From NCBI RefSeq assembly GCF_028372415.1, contig NC_092874.1:242423461-242487460 (forward strand): a stretch of DNA of 64,000 nt. Direction: 5' to 3'. Under the pieces are notes generated by a model. The model saw nothing but the letters and a program-made list of their open reading frames with translations, was not told the origin of the DNA and did no database searches. This stretch comes from Notamacropus eugenii. Taxonomy: Eukaryota; Chordata; Mammalia; Diprotodontia; Macropodidae. Shown piece after piece: positions 51,291 to 62,204 of this stretch (position 1 is the first letter of the stretch; every line of letters begins with the position of its first letter). A program made the position numbers and the translations under genes.

Positions 51291-51495
51291 GGTTAGCCCT
51301 GAAGAAGAGATGAGAAAAATATAACTCTCTTCGTGGTAGAGATGGGAGGCAATGGATGTGGGCTATTGACTATATTGTCAGACTCAGTTGAGGTTCTGGT
51401 TAGTTTTTTGTTTTCTCTATCTTTTTTATCCTTGGTTACAAGATATAGTCTGCTGGGAAAGAGAGGGGATAAGGATATTATTAGAAATAAAAGCA
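51291..51495. other. No recognised feature
   Basis: Short unique stretch. Frames here have no domain. Confidence 0.4.
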
Positions 51496-51695
51496 ATGCA
51501 AAAATATGTATATGTGCATTGTATACATGTATATATACACAAATATAGAAATATGTACATACACACATAGACACATACGTACATGTGTGTAATGCATGCA
51601 TATATGTATGCATATGGGTATATACACATGTGTGTATATATACATATGTGTGTATATAGATATAGATACATAGTTATCTATCTATATATCTACCT
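51496..51695. repeat. Degenerate (TATG/ATAC)n low-complexity tract
   Basis: About 200 bases of mostly alternating T/A/C/G purine-pyrimidine steps (ATGTATATATACAC, CACATGTGTGTATATAT). Tyr/Ile/Cys-rich frames on both strands are artefacts. Confidence 0.85.
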
Positions 51696-51702
51696 AGTGG
51701 TT

Positions 51703-51925
51703 GTCATTTCATTTCAGTTCATGACCAGATTTGGGGTTTTCTTGGCAAAGATCCTGGAGTGGTTTGCGGTTTCCTCTCCAGCTCATTTTAAATATTAGGA
51801 AACTAAGGCAAATAGGGTTATGTGATTTGCCCAGGGTCACACAGATAGTGTGTGTGTAAGCCTCGATTTGAATTTCCTGACTCCAGCACTCTATCCACTG
51901 TGCCACGTAGCTGCCATATAGATCT
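51703..51925 (-). mobile_element. Marsupial MAR1/WALLSI-type SINE
   Basis: TTGGGGTTTTCTTGGCAAAG, ATCCTGGAGTGGTTTGCGG, GATTTGCCCAGGGTCACACAG, TCCTGACTCCAGCACTC and CCACTGTGCCACGTAGCTGCC are the reverse of the SINE. It divides two TATG-rich tracts. Confidence 0.88.
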
Positions 51926-52170
51926 AGATATAGGCTATAGCTATATGTGTATTGTATATGTATGTATTTGTGTATGTACGTCATGGGATGGGTTGGCCAC
52001 AAAGTCCTACAGATCCCAGAGGGCTTTGTGACCAACCTACCCCTTGAATTGAGTGGTTATATAGATGAATGTGTTTATACATGTGTATGCACACACCTGT
52101 ACACATATGTACATGTATATACACATATGCATGTGTGTGTGCATATATATACATGCAAGTGAAAACACAA
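51926..52170. repeat. Degenerate (TATG/CACA)n low-complexity tract with unique interlude
   Basis: TATG-rich at 51926-51980 and 52060-52155, separated by about 80 bases of mixed sequence. Confidence 0.75.
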
Positions 52171-52304
52171 ATGTGTGTGTATTCATCTTAGTTTGAAAGG
52201 GTCCTTAGGGGTGATATGGCCAAGGTCAATTTCACCATCCCTGACAAACATCCCAGCCTCTACTCTAACAGTTCCTCTCCTAGGAGATGAAATGGAAAAA
52301 AACC

Positions 52305-52480
52305 ACTGGATGTTGTCAGAGGACTGAGGCATGAATCCCAGTTCCACGCATTACTAGCTATATGAAACTGGACAGGTCATCTAGGCTCTCTGGGCCTTAG
52401 TTTCCTCACTTATAAAAAGACTGGGTTGTATTAGATGCTGTCTGATGTCTCTTCCAGATCTAAGTAATTGATCTCATTAT
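52305..52480 (+). mobile_element. MIR SINE
   Basis: CATGAATCCCAGTTCCACGC, GAAACTGGACAGGTCATCTAG, GCCTTAGTTTCCTCACTTAT and CTTCCAGATCTAAGTAATTG in order. Confidence 0.75.
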
Positions 52481-52559
52481 CCTAAATGGGAAGTGATATG
52501 GTCTCTGTGTACCTAGAGCCGAGGGTCTTATGTGAGGTAAGGTAAATGCTCTTAGAATT

Positions 52560-53110
52560 ATACTGTCTAGACTGCACATAATCTTTTATACCCATCCAGC
52601 AGCAAGGTTCTTGGATCAAAACCTTATCAGCATGGCTAGAATTTCAACGTGAATTCTATTATTAGCACCTTGCTCAAATTTTACCTGAGAATTAACAGTC
52701 AGTGAGCCTGTCTGAGATAAATGACCCTCCTGTAAAGAGATGGGAAACTGGAATGTGTGAGCGAACAAGAGATTAACCCTCAGTGGATGTACAATGAAAA
52801 GAGGCCAGGCCTTTCAAAGGTGCAAATTAATGCCACCCTTGAGACAGCACTCTTTTCATAAGTGGACAATGTGTGTCCAAAAGAGAATTTCCTACTTAAT
52901 CAAGAACTCATGTAGTCTACAGTGTTTGCAGGTGTGCATTTGGGTTATGTTCAAACGGAAAAGCTAACACAAACCCCATGGGCCAACGCGAGATATCATT
53001 TGAACTCGAATATTCCTTCTTCATCCAGAATGGACAAGAAGTATAGCTGCTCTCTACCTTCCTGAGTGATGAAGAAAATAATGGCTGACATCCAGCATTG
53101 AGATGGCCCA
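52560..53110. promoter_or_regulatory. Candidate conserved noncoding block
   Basis: About 550 bases with no repeat consensus, balanced composition and distinctive non-repetitive words (TGCAAATTAATGCCACCC, GCCAACGCGAGATATC). This is the longest clean unique stretch in the right half. Regulatory function is inference. Confidence 0.25.
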
Positions 53111-53335
53111 TTTAGGTTTGCAAAACATTTTTACAAATATCTTCTCAACTGATCCTCGTCCTCACAAAACTTCATTTTTTTAAGGATTTAACCATATTCA
53201 ATTCACTCTCACTGGCACTTAAGCCTTTTAATATGTAACTCACTGTGCAAAGGGAAGAATATGCAAAAAGAAAAGCTAAAATGACCCCTGACCTCAAGAA
53301 ACTTACATTCTATTGCATAATGAAATATGCTTCAT
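53111..53335 (-). mobile_element. L2 3' end and MIR-like scraps
   Basis: 53240-53330 (ACTGTGCAAAGGGAAG, CTGACCTCAAGAAACTTACA) is an L2 end in reverse. 53115-53160 (AGGTTTGCAAAACATTTTTAC) is MIR-like. Confidence 0.5.
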
Positions 53336-53925
53336 GGCATACTTGCTCAAAACTGATCACTTGTAGAAAATCATACAACATAAGATCACTTATAGTCTTT
53401 CAAAATCATTAGGGTCATTCATTCAACATGAATTCATTGAGTATTTACTAGGTAGAGAGTACATCATTTAAGCATTATATCTTCCCTCAAACCTAGCATG
53501 GCTGTAGGGTTTTCCTAGCTTTTTCCTGATAGTAAGAGAACACTTGGGCTGTCCACTGACTGTTCTTTTTCTCTCACTACATGACCAGCCTGTTTTCTTT
53601 TTCATCCCCACTTTTCCCTGAGTATATTCTTTACTCCAGTTCACTTCAGTTCTCCATTTGTTATATTTGTAGCTGGCTCTCATACCCACCATGCCATTAC
53701 CCTCTGGGTAATAACTCATTATTCGTTGCTTGGGGATGATAGTGTTCCATGATTTCCAGTCATACAATGATACCATTAGTATATTGCCTTTAAAATGTTT
53801 TCTGGGAAAAGTCTGGGATCATTAAATGAGTCTTACAATTTTTCATAAAAATAATCCAGCCTGTTCTCCTTCTATTCCATCTTCAGTCTATTTGTACTGT
53901 CTCTTCCAGAGGAGTGTATACATAT
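53336..53925. other. Mostly unrecognised
   Basis: A short reverse L2-tail scrap at about 53413-53475 (ATGAATTCATTGAGTATTTAC). The minus-strand frame of 102 residues at 53468-53776 has no recognisable domain. Confidence 0.4.
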
Positions 53926-53985
53926 ACATATATGCATGCATACACGTGTGTATGTACATATGCGTATACACATACGAGGAGAAAT
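53926..53985. repeat. Degenerate (TATG/CATA)n tract
   Basis: Alternating ATACATATATGCATGCATAC-like sequence. Confidence 0.8.
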
Positions 53986-54959
53986 TTACATAGGTTGTCC
54001 ATGTCTGAGCGCATCTAAGCAATACACATTCTTTATCCATCTGTTTTTTCTTTTTAGTATGGATGCTTAGAATGATTTTGGGGGGTTGTTATCAATCTCT
54101 TACTCTGAAATGTACTAGGGTGGTCATGACCATCACAATATGACCCTCAAAGAAGACCATCCAAAATATCTCACCATCCACAGGGAATCATTCTTCAATA
54201 TGAAGCCTGCACATGCTATTCTCCATGACATCATTGAAAAAGCTTGGCAAGCTTTATGTCTCTCTGTTTTACTCTTTCCCTGTTTTATGCTTTTCCTGAT
54301 ATTTATGATCAGAGAATAGTCGAACAAAGCCATATTTAGATTACCATGTCTTTCATGTGTAATGGGATTTTCACAGAGCCTATGCAGAGATTCCATGTCT
54401 GCTTCTCATGGACCACAGATGCTTGACTCTGCACTGTGGGGCCTTGGCATTTCTGAGATGATAGGGCCTGCTGCTTCCATTCACGTATGACAGCACTGAA
54501 GGGCTTATGCTTTGAGATACTGAAGCAATCCTTCGTTGATTCTTGAGCAGAAAAAGCCAATGACTCAGTGGGCTCTTAAGGTGGAAATGCCATTCTATGT
54601 CTCCCTTTGAGCTTCCAAGTGCCATCACGAAACTCTGAGACATCCAGTGAGGGGTGATGGAGGGCTGACTTTTCTTCAACTCAGTTGCTAGGCAACTACT
54701 CTCACATGGGAACTAGAGCAAGAGGATTCAACTAAGACCCCTGGTCTCAGCTTCTTCTGATTTGTATTTCCTTTTCTGAGTAGGTGACTGATCTCCAGGT
54801 AGATTCATACAGGCTTGCAGAAGACTATGTAAGTCCAAAGGGCAGGGCTCCATCATGTGGAGATGGCTGGCAGCAGAAGTTCCAGCATTTTATTCAATTG
54901 ACTTCAACAATCATCAATTAAGCTGAACTATGTACAATTCACTGCTGCTAGTTGAAGGA
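53986..54959. other. Unique region with three overlapping minus-strand frames
   Basis: Frames of 87, 74 and 99 residues (54133-54396, 54336-54560, 54380-54679, minus) overlap in different phases. None shows a domain or a paired start context. The mostly open 54100-54700 stretch could be an old processed pseudogene or noncoding exon, but I cannot identify a parent. Confidence 0.35.
54684..54696. promoter_or_regulatory. RFX X-box palindrome
   Basis: GTTGCTAGGCAAC fits the RFX-family X-box (two RGYAAC half sites, inverted). A 13-base match can occur by chance in 64 kb only rarely, but binding is unproven. Confidence 0.4.
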
Positions 54960-55365
54960 ATTACTTCCCTATTGCCTTTAGGATCAAATATAAAATCCTC
55001 TGGTTGACTTTTTAAAGCCCTGCATAAAAAGGATTTTAAAAGCTCTTGTCCCTTCCTTCATTTCCAAGCATCTTATACCTTAATCCTTTCCATGTAAATT
55101 GCAAGCGAGTGATACTGGCCAATTGGTTGGTCCTCAAACAAGAAACTTCATCTCTCCCAAACTCTGTGCATTTTCATTGGCTGCTCCCCATTGTCTTCTC
55201 TGCCTCCTTTAAAGTGTTAGGTAAAGTTCTACCTTCTACTAGAAGTCTTTCCTGACCGCTAATCCCGTTAAGGATTCCTTAATCTTACTACCTTCTCTTT
55301 GAGATTATCTCCATTTTATCGTGTGTGTGTCCTACATTCATTTTGTCTGACTGCACTTGAGGTAG
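54960..55365 (+). mobile_element. L2 LINE 3' region
   Basis: GGATCAAATATAAAATCCTCTG, GGCCAATTGGTTGGTCC, TGCATTTTCATTGGCTGCTC, CTACCTTCTACTAGAAGTC and TTTCCTGACCGCTAATCCC are in L2 3' order. Broken frame. Confidence 0.75.
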
Positions 55366-55479
55366 CTATGTTTAATTATATTGCTCCCAAAGCTTTCTTC
55401 AAATTGGTTTTACCCTCCATTTCTTCTTTCTATTTTATTAGATGATATAGCCCTAAATTTCCATCATCCTTGTCTAAAA

Positions 55480-55770
55480 TTTTGCAAAGAAGTTTATATT
55501 TCAAACCAGGACTGACTTTGACTATTGACCCTCTCTGCTTGGTGGATAGAGTGAAGTGAAGAAATTGCTGATTAAGCTACTTTTTAGGCTCATTTGGTCT
55601 TACTGTGGTTATTTATATCAACCATATTTCTATATTAAACTATTATATATTATTGTATCTATATTTCCTAAAAATGTAGTGCTCAGAATGAATCAGAGTA
55701 TTCAATATGGGATCTGATCAGAGCAGAGAACAGTATAACCATTCCCTTCCTGAAAGCAACATGGAAAGCT
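55480..55770 (+). mobile_element. CR1/L3 LINE fragment
   Basis: CAAACCAGGACTGACTTTGAC, ATTGACCCTCTCTGCTTGG and CTGATCAGAGCAGAGAACAG match CR1/L3 blocks. Confidence 0.5.
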
Positions 55771-57149
55771 GTCACCACATCCTGAATAGCAGTGCACCCT
55801 TCCCCCACCACATTGATAACTCACAGAATTTATAGTGCCATAAAAATTTAGGTAAGGTCAAAATATCATAAACGTATTGTATTAATAAAAACATACCACT
55901 TCCCACCACAGTCACCTTGTAATCAAAGGAGAGATGTGGTATCAGTAAAAGTATGGATGATGGAATTATTACAGTAGAACTACAAATTATTTTATAATCA
56001 GAAGCCAAGTATATTGCCCCCAAAAGTGGATAGGACTTGAGTGAATACAGTAAAGGATGCTGAAAGTCCAAGGAATATAAAAGAGGACAGAAAAAAAAAA
56101 CATAAGGGACTTTCCTAAAGTCTTAGTGGGTAGAATCTAAGAGAATAAAAGGTATATATAATTTAAGAAAGATTGCTGTTGTGTAATTAAGGAATATGGC
56201 ACATAATTGAGAAAGGAGAAAGAGCAATAGTAGATATCTTGAAGAAATGAGGATTATATCAAGGTAGGTCAGAAGTAACAATAATTGAGAGTAATTAAAT
56301 GGTTCTCCTATCTCATGCAATGGGAACATCTAATAGGAAATAAATGAAATGGTTATCATGGAGTAATAAAGAGACATAATGAGGAGGACCAACTAATATG
56401 ATGATGCTAACCGGAAATCAATCAGTTTTCTAAAATAATCACATACTCTAACGCAATGGGCAATCAGATGGCGACTGGAAGATTTGTCTATTGCAAATGT
56501 TGCAGCCACTTTTGGACAACAGTATATTTCACTTGTTTATTCATACAGCTAATATTTGTTATTATGAAAAGTTTCAAATTGTGGCAAATGCACAACTATC
56601 AGAGTTATTTATTAGACTCAAGTTTCTGTTGATTCTCAGAAAGGCAAGTCTTAGTCCTTTCCCTGGTGTGAAGAGCAACTATGATATTCCTTAATGGAAC
56701 TGTTCATAGTTTTCTCACCCAAACCACAGAATAGGGTTAAATGGAGTAGTTAGTTCTAGTAGATTAGTGCATTGTAATACTGGCCATGAAAACATTACAG
56801 GACATAGTTCACTCAGGATAGAATCTGTTCATTTTCTCTGCCCACATGACCAAGCAATAATGCTGTCAGAGGTCTTGCACATAGTAGGTATAGAACAAAT
56901 CTTTGTTGATTAGGTAAATGAGTGGAATATGCAGTTGTGCAAAAATTACTATTTCCTTTGTAATGAAAAAATTATCCAGTTGCTATCTGGATGAGACAAA
57001 TGGAAATGAACCGATTTGCAGTGATAGGTAGGTTCTACCAGAACTAGGGGAGCTGAGTATATCACAAACTTGGTTTATCGCAACCTTGAACATCCACCAT
57101 TGTTTCCTGTACAGCTCTCCACAACGTTGATGCACTATATGGGATTACT
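55771..57149. other. Mostly unrecognised; one L2 tail
   Basis: L2-like 3' end at about 56870-56930 (GCACATAGTAGGTATAGAAC, TTTGTTGATTAGG). The rest is AT-rich with domainless short frames. Confidence 0.4.
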
Positions 57150-57710
57150 TCTGTCCATAAGACAACATCTGAGCAAGTATCGCTTCTACAACGTACCAAT
57201 CAATGGATCATACAGCTTCTTCTTGAAGAACCTCCAGTGAGGGGAAATACATGTCCTCCCAAAGAAATCCCTTCCATTTTAGAGGCCTCTGTTTCTTAGG
57301 AAGTTTATCCTATCATCAAGTCTAAACTGGCCTTTCTGTCACTTATACCATTTGCCAGGGTTGGGGAGCCTGTGGCCTTCTAGGTCCTTGAGTATAGCCT
57401 TTTGACTGAGTCCAAATTTTACAGAAAAAATCATTTTATTAAGGGAATCTGAAGTTTAGATTCAGTCAAAGGACAACACTTGAGGACCCAGAGGGCCACA
57501 TGTGTCCTCGAGGTCACAGGTTCCCCACCTCTGCCTTTGCTTTTGGTTCTGCCCTATGGAACCCAGTGGATCAAATATAACCCCTCTTCTACATGACATA
57601 TAACATGTTACATCCCAATACTTAAAGGCAGTTTTTGTGTTCCTCCTAAGTCATCTTTTGTTTCTAGGCTTGACACTCCCAATTCCTTTAACCCATCTTA
57701 CACAAAGCAG
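57150..57710 (+). mobile_element. CR1/L3 LINE 3' region split by a hAT element
   Basis: CTTCTTGAAGAACCTCCAGTG, TCATCAAGTCTAAACTGGCC, then after the hAT insertion TTTTGGTTCTGCCCTATGG, ATAACCCCTCTTCTACATG and CTCCCAATTCCTTTAACCC. Order is that of the CR1/L3 3' end. No ORF. Confidence 0.75.
57356..57533 (+). mobile_element. hAT-type MITE, family B
   Basis: Inverted termini CAGGGTTGGGGAGCCTGTGG and CACAGGTTCCCCACCTCTG; the interior is also largely self-complementary (TAGGTCCTTGAG..TTTGACTGA against TCAGTCAAAGGACAACACTTGAGG). 178 bases, noncoding. Flanks CCATTTGC and CCTTTGC suggest the 8-base TSD of hAT elements with one change. Confidence 0.85.
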
Positions 57711-57935
57711 CTGAGATCAAAGCAAGGATTTCTGAGAGGCTATGTCATAATATATATTCTTTCCTGAACCAAGACTTGGGGAGGGAGGGTGAATGGAAAG
57801 AATACTAAACCTGAATCCACCAAGGGAGATCCCAGAGAGTGGAAGTCAGGAGGCCCAGAAGCAAGTAAGACCATAATAATGAACTCACATTGAAATAGAG
57901 CTTCAGGGTTTACAAAGACTTTCCTCACTCTCTGT

Positions 57936-58672
57936 CATTAATACCCATCCCCATTCTATCCATTACCAAGTCCTTCTAAAGATCTCTTGAATATATCCCC
58001 TTTGCAAATCTAACACTACAATCATTCTTCTGAAGACCCTCATCATCTCATACCTAGACTATTGCATAGCCTCCCTGACTCAAGTCTCTGCCCACTTCAG
58101 TCTTTCTTAGGCTCAGATGTCAAATTTATCTTTTTAAAGAGCTGATCTGACCATATCATTTCTCCTATTCAATAAATTCCAGTGGTTTTCCATTACCTTC
58201 AGAATCAAATACAAAGTTGTCAACCTGGCCTTCTCTTACTTTTCCAGTCTTCTCATACTTTACTATCCTACTTATGCAGAGACATTGGTCTCCTCATTAT
58301 TGCTGGCCCAAGCCATAGCATCTTTTAACTCTGAGCATCTTCATTGGCATTCCCCCATTCCTGGAATTCTCTCTCTTTTCATTTTTGCCTTCTGGATTTC
58401 TTCAAGTTCCTACTAACAGTCTCTCTTCTGTAGCAAGTCTTTCCAGAGTCTGCTTCATGCTAGGCCCTTCCCTCCCTTGGTTGTCTCCAATTTACCTTGT
58501 CTGCATCTTGTTTGTACATTGTTGCTTCATATTGTCTCCCCCATCAGAATGTGAACTCCATGGAAGCAGGTCCTTTTTTATTTCCTTCTTTGTATCCTCA
58601 TGACTTAATACTAAATGCCTGACAAATATCATGCATTTAATAACTGCTTATTTGCTGACTGAGTTGTAGAAA
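57936..58672 (+). mobile_element. L2 LINE 3' region
   Basis: ATCTCTTGAATATATCCCC, CCCTCATCATCTCATACC, AGACTATTGCATAGCCTCCC, GACCATATCATTTCTCCTA, ATTCCAGTGGTTTTCCATTAC, CATTCCTGGAATTCTCTC, then TTGTTTGTACATTGTTGC and CAGAATGTGAACTCCATGG, ending with ATAACTGCTTATTTGCTGACTG. One of the best-preserved L2 3' ends in the window. Residual short frames are decayed ORF2. Confidence 0.88.
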
Positions 58673-58679
58673 TCCTGAG

Positions 58680-58805
58680 ATAAGTAGTTCAAATATTTTT
58701 ATGCCAGTTTTACTGATGAGGAAATTGAACCTTGGAGAATTTGTGTGGAATACCCCTGGTCATACTTAGATGTCAGATCTCTGATGGAAACTCAGACCTG
58801 TTGTG
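58680..58805 (-). mobile_element. MIR SINE fragment
   Basis: GCCAGTTTTACTGATGAGG, AAATTGAACCTTGGAG and TGTCAGATCTCTGATGG are reverse-complement MIR-like. Confidence 0.5.
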
Positions 58806-59307
58806 ACTTCAAGCTCAGCATTGTTTGTACTGTACCAAACTTCTATTCACAATGGGAAGAAATTAGTGAGTCTGGTTGAGAGAATCCAGAGGACAGGCAA
58901 ATGGAAATCATACCAAGATGCGAAACCCAGGGGGGTCATTTACATTGGAATTCAGGATGTGGGTTCTGATAGTCCCAATAAATCAATTGGTATGGCCAAT
59001 GATCTGTCAACTCTGGACTGCTGTGGCAAGAGCCCCTTCTCTTGGTTAACCCTGTGGAAGCTGAGGATGGGGGTGGGTGGGTGATGATTCTGGCCATGCA
59101 TGACTCAGAGAGGCTTTCTCATGATATGATGAGTCTTGTTGGCTGAAGACTGGATGCAAAGATGACTCAGTGGATATACAAATGTAACCATGCCTCCTCA
59201 TTTATCTCTTCTATTCCCACTGCAAATTGGATTAGGATGATTTCGAGCTATTTCAGTGATGAATTAGGGGCATCTTCTCACCTCCACCACTTAGTTCCAC
59301 AAGTGGT
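58806..59307. other. No recognised feature
   Basis: Apparently unique; the frame at 58803-59084 (93 residues) has no domain. Confidence 0.4.
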
Positions 59308-59570
59308 CATTGTTCAATGATTTTTCAGTTGTGTCCAAATCTCCATGACCCCATTTGGAGTTTTCTTGTCAAAGATACCAAAGTTGTCTGCCATTTCCTT
59401 CTCCAGCTCATTTTAGAGATGAGGAAACTTGAGGCAAACAGGGTTAAATGATTTGCCTGGGGTCAGACAGCTAGTAAATATCTGAGGCCAAATTTGAACT
59501 TGGAAATATGAGTCCTCCTGATTTCACAAGTTCAGCATTCTATCCACTATGGTGCCACCTAGCTGCCCAT
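59308..59570 (-). mobile_element. Marsupial MAR1/WALLSI-type SINE, near full length
   Basis: TTTTTCAGTTGTGTCCAAATC, CCATGACCCCATTTGGAGTT, CCATTTCCTTCTCCAGCTCA, GATGAGGAAACTTGAGGCAAA, CAGACAGCTAGTAAATATC and GGTGCCACCTAGCTGCCCA span the element in reverse. Confidence 0.9.
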
Positions 59571-60235
59571 ACTTAACTCCATCACTGTATTTCAATGCAT
59601 TTTAGTCTGCTTTTTGGATAACTGAAAGGCAGTTCATGGCCTCCTTTTCTGCAAAAAAAAAAATGCCTTGATCTCTGAATTAAAAATGTTTTGATGACAT
59701 ATAAAAGTCTTCAAGTAAAAGGTTTAAAAACTGAGAATCTGCCTGAATAGCTCATAATAGCATTATACAGGTCACTAATTCAAAGACTTCCTAAATCAGG
59801 ATGTTTCAGTCTCTAGCACAAGAAACAATCATGAGGGTTCTTTAAGATCCATATTATATTTATCGATATGTATAATATACCACTTCTGAGAGTAGATGGA
59901 GAGATACTTATTAATTCTCCTATGATTTGTGAGAGAAGACATCTCTGATAGTAAAGGACCTATGATTTTTCTTTGGGATACTCTCCATTGATGCAAATTG
60001 CAACTCCTACTCAACTTACCAGATAGTTTTTGAATGTTCTGTGGCCAAAGAATTTACCAAGATTTTACCAAAAGCAACAAGCCCCTTCAAACTTAGCTAG
60101 GCTGATCCCTGGACAAAAGACTTCTTATTAAGATGTTCTCAAAGCTTTACTAAAATTGTTAGGACCTGTTAGAACTTATGCTTTATTAATAGAGCAGAAT
60201 TCAGACCCATCATTATACCACTGTAGCAAACTGAA
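59571..60235. other. No recognised feature
   Basis: Apparently unique, A11 run near 59652-59662. Confidence 0.4.
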
Positions 60236-60400
60236 GTTTGGTACAGTGGAAAGAATGTTCGATTTGAAGTCAAAATAAGTCTGAGTTCCCATCTGAGATC
60301 TGATATCTAGGTTTGATCATGGTATTCCACCCAAATTCTCCAAACTTCAGTCTCCTCATCAGTAAAATTGGGATAAAAAATATTTGCAAATGTATTCTTT
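60236..60400 (+). mobile_element. MIR SINE
   Basis: GGTACAGTGGAAAGAATGTTC, GATTTGAAGTCAAAATAAG and CTTCAGTCTCCTCATCAGTAA in order. A reverse MIR tail may follow at 60435-60530 (AAGAAACTGAGGCACAGAAA). Confidence 0.65.
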
Positions 60401-60530
60401 AATTGTGACAAGTTCATCAGAGCAGGTAAATATTAAAATATTCTTTATTGCAAAGGAAGAAACTGAGGCACAGAAATGGTAGACATTTTTCCCAGAGCTA
60501 AGTAGATGGCAGATTCTGGCAGAGAGTCTT

Positions 60531-60971
60531 TGAAAAACTTGACTACCAGTCCATTTCTTGTTATTCATCTTTCAACCACAAACCCTACTCAAGGAAATTC
60601 TTTATTTTCGAATTGAATGACACATCTCTTTCAATATCTGAAGCCTCAGAGCATGTGACTATAAAATCAGTCAACCAATTTTGTGTTTGTGTGTATGTAT
60701 GTAGCTTTTGTAATCACATTCATTTCTTTATAGTCACGTTACATATTTAGAGGCCATTCAATCTAGAATATGTTTCCATTTTTGTATTGACTTTTCTGAG
60801 ACTGGTTTTGACTTCAGTCTTAATGATGACACTTCTCCAATAGAATTACCCAATTCAATTCAAATCAGTGAAGATTTATTAACTCTCTCCTTTATTCAAA
60901 GAAAAGGAAATGTGGTAAAGTAGAGAACCAACCTAGGAATTGGAAAGAACCAGAGAGAAGACCTTGATTTG
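60531..60971. other. No recognised feature
   Basis: Apparently unique. Confidence 0.4.
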
Positions 60972-61023
<52 letters not shown>

Positions 61024-61060
61024 TTACTACTACTACTACTACTACTACTAGTACTACTAC
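60972..61060. repeat. (CTA)n trinucleotide microsatellite
   Basis: About 29 CTA-type triplets with TTA and GTA interruptions. It directly precedes a MIR. Confidence 0.97.
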
Positions 61061-61077
61061 AACTCCTACTACAAAAC

Positions 61078-61362
61078 TAAAATTTATATAGACTTAATAT
61101 GTGCCAGGCACTGTGCTAAGTACTTTGTAATTATTATCTCATTTGACCCTCACAACAATCTTAGAAAGTAGGTTCTATTATTATCCCCATTTTCTAAATG
61201 AGGAAACTGAAGCAATAAGCAACAATAATAACATAATAAGTAGCAATAATAACATAAGTAACTTGCCCAGAGTCTCATAGCTAGTAAATGCCTGAGGTCA
61301 GATTTGAACTCAAATATTCCTAACTCTAGGTTCATCTCTCTAGTCACCTATGTTACCCTGGA
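61078..61362 (-). mobile_element. MIR SINE with internal tandem duplication
   Basis: CTTAATATGTGCCAGGCACTG, ATTATTATCTCATTTGACCC, CCCATTTTCTAAATGAGG, ACTTGCCCAGAGTCTCATAG and CAGATTTGAACTCAAATATTC are reverse MIR. Between them an AGNAACAATAATAACATAA unit is repeated two to three times (61210-61260), a private expansion. Confidence 0.8.
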
Positions 61363-61956
61363 CAGTTCTCAGTGCTTCCTAGGCAACTGTCTGAGAATAT
61401 AAATTGAAGAGTACATGCAGATCTTCATTGAAAGAGGGCATTTCCTCAACCCAAATTTTCTATATCAATACAATCACATGGTTGCTTCCATCAAATAGTT
61501 TAGTGAGGTAAAGGACAAATGCACAAAAAAGTGTAATAAAGGGTAGATTGTATTGGGAAATGCCTATCATGCCATCTAAGTAGCTTGACACTGAAAGTCA
61601 TAGATATTTTTTGTTAAATTGGTGGTATCATCTTTCCTGACACCACCTTTGAAGAGGAAATTACTGTTTGGCTGGTGAAAGCAGTGTTGTTTCTGGAGCT
61701 GGAGAAATGCCTGTATAATGAACATGGAATCAGGATCAGTACCAAAATGGCTGCGTACTAGATTGTGGTGATCAACACTTGGCAAGATGTTGACGGATGC
61801 TGTCATCATGTTAGAAACTTGACAAGTTTCATATGGATAAGATAACACATGCACAGAATATCCTGGCTTGGATTCTAAATGGCTTCTGGAATGGAATATC
61901 GGTGAAATATCTTCCTATCGTGGCTAGGACATATGAACCTACACAGGATGCTCATT
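61363..61956. other. No recognised feature
   Basis: Apparently unique; minus-strand frame at 61576-61854 (92 residues) has no domain. Confidence 0.4.
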
Positions 61957-62204
61957 GAATCAGAGACCTTGTGGAAGTAGTGGAAAGCATATTGGACACA
62001 ATGCCATGAAAACCTGAGTTCAAATTCCACTTCTGACACCTGCCAGCTATATGACTATGGGTAGGTCAATTAAGACTTTGGCTTCAATTTTCCCTGAAAA
62101 AGACTGTGATGATGATGCTGTCTGTTAATACTTCACAGGCTTGTTGTAGGGGTTAAAGTCAGGTAACATACATAAAATGCTATGTTTCTGTAATTATTAT
62201 AATC
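61957..62204 (+). mobile_element. MIR/tRNA-type SINE
   Basis: GTAGTGGAAAGCATATTGGAC, GAAAACCTGAGTTCAAATTCC, CAGCTATATGACTATGGG and ATAAAATGCTATGTTTCTG in order. Confidence 0.75.

Noticed and set aside
54133-54679. Three overlapping minus-strand frames as a possible gene
   Set aside because: They lie in different phases with no domain. Kept only as a note on an unusually open stretch.
61210-61260. Short regular repeats resembling a CRISPR array
   Set aside because: They are tandem without spacers, inside a MIR, in a vertebrate genome.
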